From contig NZ_CP186274.1 of NCBI RefSeq assembly GCF_049331405.1, positions 5,146,001 to 5,210,000 of the forward strand: 64,000 nt of DNA, given 5' to 3'. The notes below the pieces were generated by a model. It made no database searches and had not been told where the DNA came from. It worked only from the letters and a program-made list of their open reading frames with translations. Of this stretch, positions 37,952 through 46,752 are shown in pieces (the first letter of the stretch is position 1; every line of letters begins with the position of its first letter). A program made the position numbers and the translations under genes. The DNA comes from PoT sp049331405. Lineage in GTDB: Bacteria > Planctomycetota > Planctomycetia > Isosphaerales > Isosphaeraceae.

Positions 37952-40146
37952 GAGGACCTCCTGGGAATGGAGCTCAAGACAAGGCCGCCGACTTTGGACG
38001 CTTTCCGCCCTTGTGGAATGGGACCACGCCAGCGTCCCTGGCGCGAGCCGAGCCCATCTCGCCCCGGGACGATGGATTGAGCAGCATCCAGACACGGACC
38101 GCGATAAGCGGGCCACATGATCGGCGCCAACCTTCGGCGATCGAGGCCTCAAGCCGCCGAAGCGAGGAGCTTTGGTGGGGGGATACCAAAGAGACTACGC
38201 CCTCACGCCGAGGCCCAGGAGCCGACCTGACGCTCGCGATCACCGGTGATGGCCGATCGCGACCTGCAGGATCGTGCACGAAGACTGCGAGATCGCAGGC
38301 CAGACGAAGCGCCGCAGGACCCACCGGACGCGCGGCCGCAAGGCACCAGATATCTAGTGGACCGAATGCGGAGATGCTATCAAGAAAGCAACGAGGACGG
38401 AAGATTGAACGTACCAGAGAAGAATAAGATTTTCAGAAGCAGTTGTTGGCGTGAGAGATGTCGCGCAGCCAACTGTTCCTCGGCCCGGAGCGGGATTATG
38501 TCTTTCGCGAAGCAATCGACCCCCGGCCGGGCAGCCTGAGACGAGGACGCCCGTTGATCGTAAGGGTATTGTCCCATCGAACGATTTGGACGTCGAATAG
38601 GCACCGAGGCCGAATGGAATGATCATTCGCCTGAGACAAGCGTAAAACCTTCACAGGATTCACGAAAGGCGACCGAGGCTTTGGGCCGGTCGAGGAGCGG
38701 TGCTTGACGGGGATGCTCCCGGGATCGCCATGCCGAGCCAGCCGAGAGCCCGATCCGGGGGGCTGTGGAGACGGGCCGCATTGGCTTTAGCCGTGCTCGC
38801 GCCGGTGTTCGTGCTCTTCCATGAGAGGCGGTCGGCGCTGAATGTCGCGTAACTCCCTCTCGTCGGCACGCGGGGAAGGCCGGACGGCTCGGGCGGGATG
38901 GGGACGTCCGGGTTGACCCGCCGTGCCCTTTGGTCGGAGATGCCGGGGAGGAGCTTCAGGACGCCGATCTCGATGATGCGGTCGACCTTGGTGTCGGCCG
39001 ATGCTCTTGGGGTCGAAGACGGCCTGCGGGCGTTCGAGGATGATGCTCTTGAGCACGGTCCCTCCCGAGTGGCTTTGCCCTCTTGAGGGGTTTCGGCAAG
39101 TGGCCGGGGCTCTCCTCCACGTCTTCCACCGGCAAGCGAAGATTTTGACGTCTTAAGGCGCACGGTCATCGTCGCCCTAACCCCAATGCCCTTAAGTTAA
39201 GACAATCCGTCCAGTACTCGCTCCTTCACCCACTTGATCAAGCCTTTGTTTTTGACTGTGCGAACCGCTCTCGAACAGTGCCCAGACCTTAACTTAAGGG
39301 CATTGGCCCTAACCCGGCGAGTGGCCCAGAGCCCATGAGGGGTTGGAGCAACGCCATGCGACGCGTTGCTGCAACATTTCGGCAACGCCATGCAACGCTT
39401 CGGCAACGTCGTATCGGGTTAGTCCGGAGACACACACTCTCCCCCGGAAGTCGGGAATCCAGGCCATCTCCTCCGAGCTTGTATGGCTACCCGTACGCTA
39501 CCGTAACGTTACATCGCCGGGGCTCGATCGGCGCAACTCCGGGCATGGTCCGTGGCGTACGTCCGAGCGGCTTGAATTGCTAACTCGGCTGTCGCCCGTC
39601 TCATAGGCCCGCTGTCCAGGCTGGTCGGAATTGATCCGAGTTCGCAGCTTCCTGGGACGAGAGCGCCTCGGACGATCCATCGAGTTGCGACCTACTGGGC
39701 CGCTCAAATCGCGAGTTCTCGCGTCGCATTATTTCGATTGTTGCCACATGCGGAAGCACTTCGGTTAAACTGGCCAACTCGAACGCCAAGACCTTGCGAA
39801 CGGACAACTCGAGCGGCAGGCGAAGACATCAGCCATGACGAATGTCACCGAGTCCCGGCCCGAAGCAGATCCCTCCGTAGCCACGGTCATGGCCTGGCGT
39901 CAGGTACTCTTCTCGGCCATCGAAGACGCGACACTGACGTTCTTGCCCGAGTGTGGCGTCACCTTGCAGGAATCTTGTGACAAGGGCGAATCCCGGACGA
40001 ATTCGGGAGGGCCCACGCCTGAGCATCGTAGGATACCCTCCACGTTCCTCATGACGGCGTAACGGACGTCAGGTTCCCGCCCCGCCGATCGCGGGCGAGG
40101 AACCCGTTGTTCTCGGCGGCGCGGTCGATCGATTAAGGAGACGGCG
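37952..40146. other. Long divergent intergenic region with a MITE-like element
   Basis: About 2.2 kb between the DUF1559 operon (leftward) and the KaiC-like gene (rightward). A 122-bp MITE-like element lies at 39184-39305. Minus-strand 38660-39169 is open but patchy and not recognised. The rest holds only short ORFs. The KaiC-like gene's ribosome site AAGGAG is at the right end. Confidence 0.45.
39184..39305. mobile_element. MITE-like element or internally deleted IS, 122 bp
   Basis: The ends are an 18-bp perfect inverted repeat (caatgcccttaagttaag / cttaacttaagggcattg), flanked by a 10-bp direct repeat gccctaaccc at 39174-39183 and 39306-39315. The minus-strand interior reads as a short transposase-like tail (RTVKNKGLIKWVKERVLDGL). 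The end sequence and 10-bp duplication suggest an IS4/ISAs1-type parent. It would need a transposase in trans. Confidence 0.82.
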
Positions 40147-41652
40147 ATGGACGGGCCCGAGGACGCGGCGAACGACTTCGTTTCGACGGGCATTGCGGGG
40201 CTCGACCACATCCTCCGCGGCGGATTCCTCCGCAAGGGCTTCTACCTGGTGCAGGGGGATCCGGGCTCGGGCAAGACGACGCTGGCCCTCCAATACCTCA
40301 TGTCGTGCAGCCGGGCCGGCGAGCGGGGCCTCTACATCACTCTGACCGAGACCGTGAGCGATTTGCGCCTCGCCTGCCGCTCGCACGGCTGGTCCCTGGA
40401 CGCGATCGAAGTCAGCGACCTGACACGTTCCGACTTCAACATGGTCGGCGAGGGCCAGTATGTCATCTTCCACCCTTCCGAGGTCGAGCTCGGCGAGACG
40501 ACCCGCCAGATCATGGCCGAGGTAGAACGCACGAATCCCATGCACGTCGTCTTCGACGGGCTCTCGGAGCTCAGGACCCTGGCCGCCGACTCGCTCCGTT
40601 ATCGCCGTCAGCTGCTCTCGCTCAAACACTACTTCGAGGAGCAAGGCATCACGGTCCTGCTCCTGGACGACCGCACCAACCCCCTCGGTCACATCCAGCC
40701 CGAGAGCCTCGTCGGGGGCAACATCGTCCTGGAGAAGCATCTGCCCGGCTACGGCGGGGCGAGGCGACGTCTGAACGTCACGAAGGTGCGAGGGGCAAAT
40801 TTCCAGGACGGCTACCACGACTACGAGATCGTACGGGGTGGCGTCGTGGTCCACCCCCGGCTCGTGGCGGCGGAGCATCACGACGCTTTCGACCTGGATG
40901 TCTTCTCGAGCGGCGTCGAGAACCTCGACCTGATGACTCACGGCGGGCTCCAGGCCGGAACGACGACACTGCTCCTCGGGCCCGCGGGGGCCGGGAAATC
41001 GACCGTGGCCATGCAGTATGTCGCCACGGCCCTATCGAGGGGCCGCAAGGCCGCCGTCTTCACGTTCGACGAGGTCATTGAGACGCTCTTCTCCCGCTCC
41101 GAGAAACTCTGCCTCGAGGAGATTCGCCAGTATCTCAAGGACGGGCGACTCCACGCCCAGCAGGTGGACCCTGCCGAACTCTCCCCCGGCGGGTTCGCCG
41201 ACAAGGTGACCCGCGTCGTCGAGGGCGGGGCCAGGATCATCGTCATCGACAGCCTGAATGGCTACCTCTCGGCCATGCCCGAGGAGCGGTTCCTCACGAC
41301 GCACCTCCACGAGCTCTTCTCCTACTTGAATCAGCAGGGGATCGTGACCATCGTCGTCGTGGCCCAGCACGGGCTGTTGATGGCGAACTCGCAGGAGCTC
41401 GACGTGAGCTACCTCGCGGACATGGTGCTCCTGCTCCGCTACTTCGAGGTCTCGGCCCAGATACGGCAGGCCATCAGCGTTTTCAAGAAGCGGACCGGGT
41501 CGCACGAGAGGACCCTTCGCGAACTCCTCATCACCGACTCGGGCGTCCAGGTCGGGAATCCCCTGGAAGGGTTCCGCGGAATCTTGACCGGGGTGCCCCA
41601 GTACGACGGCGGGACGCTGCCCCTCCGCGATGAGGGTAAGGCCGATGCATGA
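40147..41652 (+). CDS. KaiC-like double-domain ATPase (RecA superfamily)
   Basis: 501 aa with two RecA/KaiC domains. Domain 1 has Walker A GDPGSGKTT at residues 37-45 and a Walker-B-like segment MHVVFDGLSELRTL; domain 2 has GPAGAGKST at 278-286 and ARIIVIDSLNGYLSAMPEER. The family start FVSTGIAGLDHILRGGFLRK is present. Ribosome site AAGGAG lies before the ATG. No kaiA or kaiB is visible, so a clock is not implied; such stand-alone KaiC proteins are often tied to signal transduction. The next gene, a hybrid histidine kinase, overlaps its end by eight bases, which argues for joint action. Confidence 0.92.
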   Translation: MDGPEDAANDFVSTGIAGLDHILRGGFLRKGFYLVQGDPGSGKTTLALQYLMSCSRAGERGLYITLTETVSDLRLACRSHGWSLDAIEVSDLTRSDFNMVGEGQYVIFHPSEVELGETTRQIMAEVERTNPMHVVFDGLSELRTLAADSLRYRRQLLSLKHYFEEQGITVLLLDDRTNPLGHIQPESLVGGNIVLEKHLPGYGGARRRLNVTKVRGANFQDGYHDYEIVRGGVVVHPRLVAAEHHDAFDLDVFSSGVENLDLMTHGGLQAGTTTLLLGPAGAGKSTVAMQYVATALSRGRKAAVFTFDEVIETLFSRSEKLCLEEIRQYLKDGRLHAQQVDPAELSPGGFADKVTRVVEGGARIIVIDSLNGYLSAMPEERFLTTHLHELFSYLNQQGIVTIVVVAQHGLLMANSQELDVSYLADMVLLLRYFEVSAQIRQAISVFKKRTGSHERTLRELLITDSGVQVGNPLEGFRGILTGVPQYDGGTLPLRDEGKADA

Positions 41653-43237
41653 CCACCGCGGCGTCGATGAGGCTGCCGACCGGGTGCTCATGCTGGCCCC
41701 GACGGCCCGGGACGCCGAGATGGCCCGGGGCATCCTGGGCGAGTCGGGCTTCACGCCCTACGTCCTCCGGGCGCACGACGACCTAACCCGAGCCATCGAG
41801 GAGGGTGCCGGGGTCGTCATCCTGATGGAGGAGTACTTCGCCACGGAGGAATCCGATCGGCTCCTGGAGGTGCTCGGCCGCCAGCCCGCTTGGTCGAGCC
41901 TCCCGATCATCGTGCTCACGTCGGGAAAGGGCCACCTCTCCAGGGCCGAGGCGGTCCTCAAGACCCTGGCGAACGTGGTCCTGCTGGACCGCCCCACCCG
42001 CATCGTGCCTCTGCTCAGCGCGATCCGGGCGGCCCTCGCCGCGAGGCGACGACAGTACGAGCTCCGCGACAGCATCGAGGAGATGAAGAGGACGGCCGAG
42101 GAGCGGGACCGCCTCTATCGGGAAGCCAACGCGGCCAGGGCCGAGGCCGAGGCGGCCGACGGCAGGAAGAACGAATTCCTGGCGATGCTCGCCCACGAGC
42201 TCAGGAATCCGCTCTCGGCCGTCAACAACGCCGTGACCCTGGCCGCGCGGAGCGGGCTCCATGAGCACGTCGAATGGTCGAGGGACGTCATCACGAGGCA
42301 GATGCGGCACCTCACCCGGCTGATCGACGACCTCATGGACGTCTCCCGCATCAATCGGGGGAAGATCGAGCTCCGCAGGGAGCTGCTCGACCTGACCGGG
42401 ATCCTCGACAGTGCCCTGATGACGGTGAGGCCCCTCATCGAGGAGCGGGAGCACAGGCTCGAGGTCGACATGGACCGCGGGAGGCTCTGGGCCGACGCGG
42501 ACCCGACTCGCCTGGAGCAGGTGGTGGTCAACCTCCTGAACAACGCCGCCAAGTACAGCGAGAAAGGCGGGCACATCCGCGTCTCGGCCGCGAACGACGG
42601 GGGCGGGGTCGTCATCGCCATAGCCGACCGGGGCGTCGGCATCCCCCCGGAGAAGCTGCCGCAGATGTTCGAGCTCTTCGCCCAGGGCGACCGCTCGCTC
42701 GCCCGCTCCGAGGGGGGCCTGGGCATCGGGCTGACCGTCGTCAAGCAGCTGGTGGAGTTGCACGGGGGGACTATCGAGGCCACGAGCGAGGTCGGCAATG
42801 GGAGCGAGTTCACCATCCGGCTCCCGCATGTGGCGGTGCCCCCTGCTGAGCCCTCGTCGAACGATTTGGGTGTGATCGCAGGGCATGGCAGGAGGGTGCT
42901 CATCGTCGACGACAACGCCGATGTCGCAGGCCTGATGGGAGAGATCCTCACGATGATGGGCTTCGCCGTGGATATCGTGCACGACGGTCGGGCTTCCATC
43001 GGTAAGGCCCGCGAGCGTCGCCCCGAAGTGGTGCTCCTGGATATCGGATTGCCCGGCATGGACGGGTTCGAGGTGGCCCGCCAGCTCAGGCTGGAGGAGT
43101 GGTGCCGGGACACGGTCATCGTCGGGATTTCGGGCTACGGCGACTCGGCGGCCAGGGAGCAAGGCCGCGAGGCGGGTTTCAATCACCACCTGGTGAAGCC
43201 CGTCGACATCGGGCTGCTCCTCCCGCTCCTCGGCTGA
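41645..43237 (+). CDS. Hybrid histidine kinase with C-terminal receiver
   Basis: 530 aa from ATG 41645, overlapping the KaiC-like gene by 8 bp; an ATG at 41630 is possible. Order: a receiver-like N-terminal domain (ADRVLMLAPTARDAEMARGI, with the usual acidic site degenerate), a coiled coil (about 135-175), HisKA with phospho-acceptor His184 in FLAMLAHELRNPLSAVNNAV, HATPase_c (VVVNLLNNAAKYSEKGGHIR, ADRGVGIPPEKLPQMFELFA, GGLGIGLTVVKQLVELHGGT) and a C-terminal receiver (RVLIVDDNADVAGLM, VVLLDIGLPGMDGFEVARQL, HHLVKPVD). No membrane helix, so cytoplasmic. KaiC-kinase gene pairs of this kind occur in many bacteria; the stimulus is unknown. Confidence 0.94.
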   Translation: MHDHRGVDEAADRVLMLAPTARDAEMARGILGESGFTPYVLRAHDDLTRAIEEGAGVVILMEEYFATEESDRLLEVLGRQPAWSSLPIIVLTSGKGHLSRAEAVLKTLANVVLLDRPTRIVPLLSAIRAALAARRRQYELRDSIEEMKRTAEERDRLYREANAARAEAEAADGRKNEFLAMLAHELRNPLSAVNNAVTLAARSGLHEHVEWSRDVITRQMRHLTRLIDDLMDVSRINRGKIELRRELLDLTGILDSALMTVRPLIEEREHRLEVDMDRGRLWADADPTRLEQVVVNLLNNAAKYSEKGGHIRVSAANDGGGVVIAIADRGVGIPPEKLPQMFELFAQGDRSLARSEGGLGIGLTVVKQLVELHGGTIEATSEVGNGSEFTIRLPHVAVPPAEPSSNDLGVIAGHGRRVLIVDDNADVAGLMGEILTMMGFAVDIVHDGRASIGKARERRPEVVLLDIGLPGMDGFEVARQLRLEEWCRDTVIVGISGYGDSAAREQGREAGFNHHLVKPVDIGLLLPLLG

Positions 43238-43460
43238 TCGGCGCCAGCCCGGCGAGCCGTGTCCACGCTCCGGTCCAGTGGGAGTCCTTGCACCCGACCT
43301 CTCGACACGCTCCCCGGCCCCGGCGGTCTCATGCGAATCCCATGCTCGGGGGATTTGATCGGGGCTTCGGCACGGAGTCAACGAGTCGGCACCTTGACGA
43401 CGCGATGGTCGACGAGGGGCCGGGCCTGCGCGAGAGGGCCTGGGGCGGTTGCAAGGCCCT

Positions 43461-43811
43461 CTATTCCACGAGGCATTTCCGCAGGATATTCGAGAAATTG
43501 ATCGGCTTCCGCAGGATCGAATCCGGCTTCAGCTCTCGCAGGCGATCGAGCCGCTCGCGATCCGCCATACCGGTCATCACCACCACCCGCGATGGGAGTC
43601 GCGACGACCGCACCTGGCGGAGCACCTCTTCGCCGTCGCCATCGCTCAGCATCAGGTCCAGGAGGATGGTCGCCGGCGCGGGCTCCAGCTGTGCCAGCGC
43701 CTCCTTGAGCGTCGCCGCCGCCCGGACCGGCCAGCCGTGCCCGCGAAACAGCGCCACGAGCGTGCGCCGGGTCAGGTCATGGTCTTCGACCACCAGGACG
43801 GAGTTGGGCAT
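43461..43811 (-). CDS. Receiver-only response regulator (CheY-like)
   Basis: 116 aa from ATG 43811 (MPNSVLVVEDHDLTRRTLVA); ATG 43835 eight codons upstream is also in frame. It has the acidic pair in VVEDHD, the phospho-acceptor in ATILLDLMLSDGDG, Thr in VVVMTGMAD and the Lys in ILRKPINF. No output domain, so it probably acts by protein contact or as a phosphorelay shuttle. Convergent with the hybrid kinase gene; a possible partner, but this is inference. Confidence 0.9.
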   Translation of the reverse strand: MPNSVLVVEDHDLTRRTLVALFRGHGWPVRAAATLKEALAQLEPAPATILLDLMLSDGDGEEVLRQVRSSRLPSRVVVMTGMADRERLDRLRELKPDSILRKPINFSNILRKCLVE

Positions 43812-43835
43812 GTCATCGATTCGTTCAAGGGCCAA

Positions 43836-44466
43836 AATGTGCCAATGAGCCGTGTGGTCACTTTAAAGGGGGAGAAAGCCCCCTTCAAGACGACGCACCC
43901 GCCGTGTCGCGGGGCGTTTCCGGGTCACCAGCCTCAAAGTAACCATAGGCCAGATCGCCGCAACGACGAGTAAACGTGCACAAATTTAGAATCGCCTGCC
44001 CGTCACTCGGCCTGCCGTGCCCCGCCCGTCCTTTGGACACGGTCTCGAAGGCAGCGTTGACGACGTTCGTCTTGCCCTTCGTCACCGCGGGGCGCCGGCG
44101 AGGTAGACGGCGAGTGTGACCTGGTCGTGTGCCATGGGGTTTGCCTTGCCCTCGTCCTGGCGGAAGGCCTGGGGGCGCAGGATCCGCCATCCTGCGCGAC
44201 GGCTATAACCTCCCAAGGAACGAGGTCATACGAGAGGTACCCGAGGTCATTGCTGGGCCTCGCCCCCCAATATGTGGGATATTCCCACATTTAGAATCGC
44301 TCGACTTCGCATCGAGATCACCTTCCCGGAATTCGACCTATGTTTAAAAAGCACGATCCCGTGAAGTAATATAACGATCAGGTGCTCCAAGGCGTGAGCC
44401 CGCAGGATCGTCCAAGAACCTGTGTACAGCCTCTTCGCGATGAGGCGATAAGGTCAACGGCGGAGC
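43836..44466. other. Intergenic upstream of the GGDEF-EAL gene
   Basis: About 630 bp. It has a palindrome at 44272-44290. A minus-strand ORF at 43885-44190 is open but not recognised. Otherwise nothing gene-like. Confidence 0.4.
44272..44290. promoter_or_regulatory. Operator-like palindrome
   Basis: atgtggga-tat-tcccacat: 8-bp perfect arms with a 3-bp spacer, about 180 bp before the GGDEF-EAL start. The form fits a dimeric repressor site; the regulator is unknown. Confidence 0.4.
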
Positions 44467-46479
44467 ATGAGACATCCAACCTCGAGTCCGGCCCCAAAAA
44501 CATCGTCGGATCCCCCGCCGAGGGCGATGCAGGCCCGGCGGCTTCGCTTCCTCGACCCGCAGGTCGAGGCCGCCTTCCGGGCCGACTACTTCGCCGGGGT
44601 CATCGCCGCGGTGCGGATCAATATCCTCTTCGGCGGCGTATTGATGGCCGTCGGGATCCTGATCGATCGGGTCCTGATCCCGCAGGCCCTCTGGTTCACC
44701 GTGCCGATCCGGTTGGGCGTGGCCTGCCCCGCGATGCTGGGGATCGCCCTGCTCTCGCTCTCCCGCCGGTTCGAGCGGATCATGGGCCCGGCGCTCGCGG
44801 CCGCCGACCTCCTCTGCGGGCTCGTGGTCGTCGCCATCATCGTCGCCGCCGGCTCCGACGGGCACCGCTATTATTACGCCGGCATCATCCTGGCGACGAT
44901 CGGCTGCTGCGCCAGCCCCGGGCTCCGGTTCCGGGCGGCGTCCGCGGTCTCGCTCGCCACCCTCCTCGCCTACGAGGCGACGCTCTGGTCGGTCGCGCCG
45001 CCCCGGGTGATCCTGAACAATACGATGTTCGTGGTGACCGCCGAAATCCTGGCGCTGAACATCTCCTACACCCTGGAGTGCCAGCACCGGTCCGACTTCC
45101 TGCAACGCCTGGTGATCCGCGAGCAGTCCGAGACGCTCGGCGCGATGCTCTCCGAGGCCGAGCGGGCCGCGAGCACCGACTCGCTGACCGGGCTGCCCAA
45201 TCGCTCACTGCTCCTCCAGAACATCGAGCGGGCCATCGCCTCGGCCCACGCCGGCGGGGGGACCTTCGCCCTCATGCTGCTGGACCTGGACCGCTTCAAG
45301 GAGATCAACGACACGTTCGGCCACCACTTCGGCGACGCCGTCCTGCAGCGGCTACGCCCCACCTTGCTGGCCGCCGTCCGCGACTCGGATACCGTCGCTC
45401 GCCTCGGCGGCGATGAGTTCGGCATCCTCCTGCCGGCCTCCGACCGGATGCGCGCCGCCGCGGTGTCGGAGCGGATCCTGTCCGCGCTGAGGCGGCCGTT
45501 CCTCGTCGACGGGCAGCCGCTCGACGTCGACATCAGCATCGGGATCGTCGCCTACCCCGAGCACGGGCGGGACACGGCGACGCTCCTGAAGCGGGCGGAT
45601 ATGGCGATGTACGCGGCCAAGCGTGCGCGGGCCGGATGGGTCTCCTATACTGCAGATGCTGCCCAATACACCACGCGCCACCTGGCCCTGGCCGGCGAGT
45701 TGCGCCAGGGGATCGATCGCGAACAGCTCGTCCTGCACTACCAGCCTAAGATCAACCTCAGGACGATGCGAGTCGGGGGCGTCGAGGCGCTGGTCCGTTG
45801 GCTGCATCCCCGGGAGGGGCTGATCCCGCCCGGGGATTTCATCCCGCTGGCCGAGCATACCGGGCTGATCAAGCCGCTGGGCTCATGGACCCTGCGCGAG
45901 GCGCTGCGCCAGTGCCGTGCCTGGCACGCGGCGGGGCTGGACCTGAATGTCGCGGTGAATCTGGCCCCGGAGAACCTGCAGGACGCGCCTTTGCTCGAGT
46001 CGATCCTCGATTCTCTGGCGAGCCCGGACGCCCTGCCCCGGTGGCTGACGGTGGAAGTGACCGAGAGCGCCATGATGGCGGATCCGGCCCGCATCAAGGC
46101 GTCGTTGACGCGACTGCACGACCTGGGGATGCGGGTCTCTATCGACGATTTCGGGACCGGCTACTCGTCGCTGGCCTATCTGAGGGACATGCCGGTCGAC
46201 GAGGTGAAGGTGGATCGTTCATTCGTCAGGGACCTGAGGGTCGACGGCCCCAACGCGTGCATCGTGCGCGCGGTGATCGACCTCGGGCATAACCTGGGGC
46301 TCCGCGTCGTGGCCGAAGGCGTGGAGGACGAGGCGACGCTGGCCCTCCTCGCCTCCTGGGGCTGCGACATGGCCCAGGGCTATTATTTCAGCCGGCCGCT
46401 CCCACCGGCCGGGCTCCAGGAATGGATATACGCCCATCCGACTTCCTACGGCGCGGCGGCATGCGACGCTCGCTCATGA
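44467..46479 (+). CDS. Membrane GGDEF-EAL protein (cyclic di-GMP turnover)
   Basis: 670 aa from ATG 44467 (GCGGAG just ahead); ATG 44527 is an alternative. Residues about 50-200 hold several hydrophobic helices (VLMAVGILIDRVLIPQ, DLLCGLVVVAIIVAAG, LATLLAYEATLWSV), an unnamed membrane sensor. The GGDEF motif is intact at residues 314-318 (RLGGDEFGILL), in a domain starting STDSLTGLPNRSLLLQNIER. The EAL domain is also intact: EALVRW from residue 440, ENLQDAP, EVTESAMMADPARI and IDDFGTGYSSLAYLRDMPVD. It may therefore both make and degrade c-di-GMP. Stands alone between two signalling genes. Confidence 0.95.
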   Translation: MRHPTSSPAPKTSSDPPPRAMQARRLRFLDPQVEAAFRADYFAGVIAAVRINILFGGVLMAVGILIDRVLIPQALWFTVPIRLGVACPAMLGIALLSLSRRFERIMGPALAAADLLCGLVVVAIIVAAGSDGHRYYYAGIILATIGCCASPGLRFRAASAVSLATLLAYEATLWSVAPPRVILNNTMFVVTAEILALNISYTLECQHRSDFLQRLVIREQSETLGAMLSEAERAASTDSLTGLPNRSLLLQNIERAIASAHAGGGTFALMLLDLDRFKEINDTFGHHFGDAVLQRLRPTLLAAVRDSDTVARLGGDEFGILLPASDRMRAAAVSERILSALRRPFLVDGQPLDVDISIGIVAYPEHGRDTATLLKRADMAMYAAKRARAGWVSYTADAAQYTTRHLALAGELRQGIDREQLVLHYQPKINLRTMRVGGVEALVRWLHPREGLIPPGDFIPLAEHTGLIKPLGSWTLREALRQCRAWHAAGLDLNVAVNLAPENLQDAPLLESILDSLASPDALPRWLTVEVTESAMMADPARIKASLTRLHDLGMRVSIDDFGTGYSSLAYLRDMPVDEVKVDRSFVRDLRVDGPNACIVRAVIDLGHNLGLRVVAEGVEDEATLALLASWGCDMAQGYYFSRPLPPAGLQEWIYAHPTSYGAAACDARS

Positions 46480-46752
46480 TTGCGCTGACTCCCGATGGCC
46501 TGGGTCGTCGGCGAGACGGGTAAATTCCTCGGGCCAGGCCGCCCCTGCCTCGACGATCTGGTCCGAGGTCTCTCCCCGCTGTGCCCGGGCGGTCAGGGTC
46601 TCCGCTGCCACACCTCGAGCATGCCCCGCGGCCGCCTTCCAGAGGCCTCGAGCACGGCGAGCAGGATGGCATCACCATGTCCCGAGATCCAGCAGCCTCA
46701 TCTCGGCCACATCCGCCGAGGCCGCCCGCCCCAGAGACTTCCGTGCACGAGC

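Noticed and set aside
38660..39169. Minus-strand 169-codon ORF in the long intergenic region
   Set aside because: Mixed composition, with protein-like segments in different frames and no recognisable family; at most a remnant.
40147..41652. A KaiABC circadian clock
   Set aside because: Only a KaiC-like ATPase is present; no kaiA or kaiB nearby, and stand-alone KaiC-like proteins are widespread without clock function.
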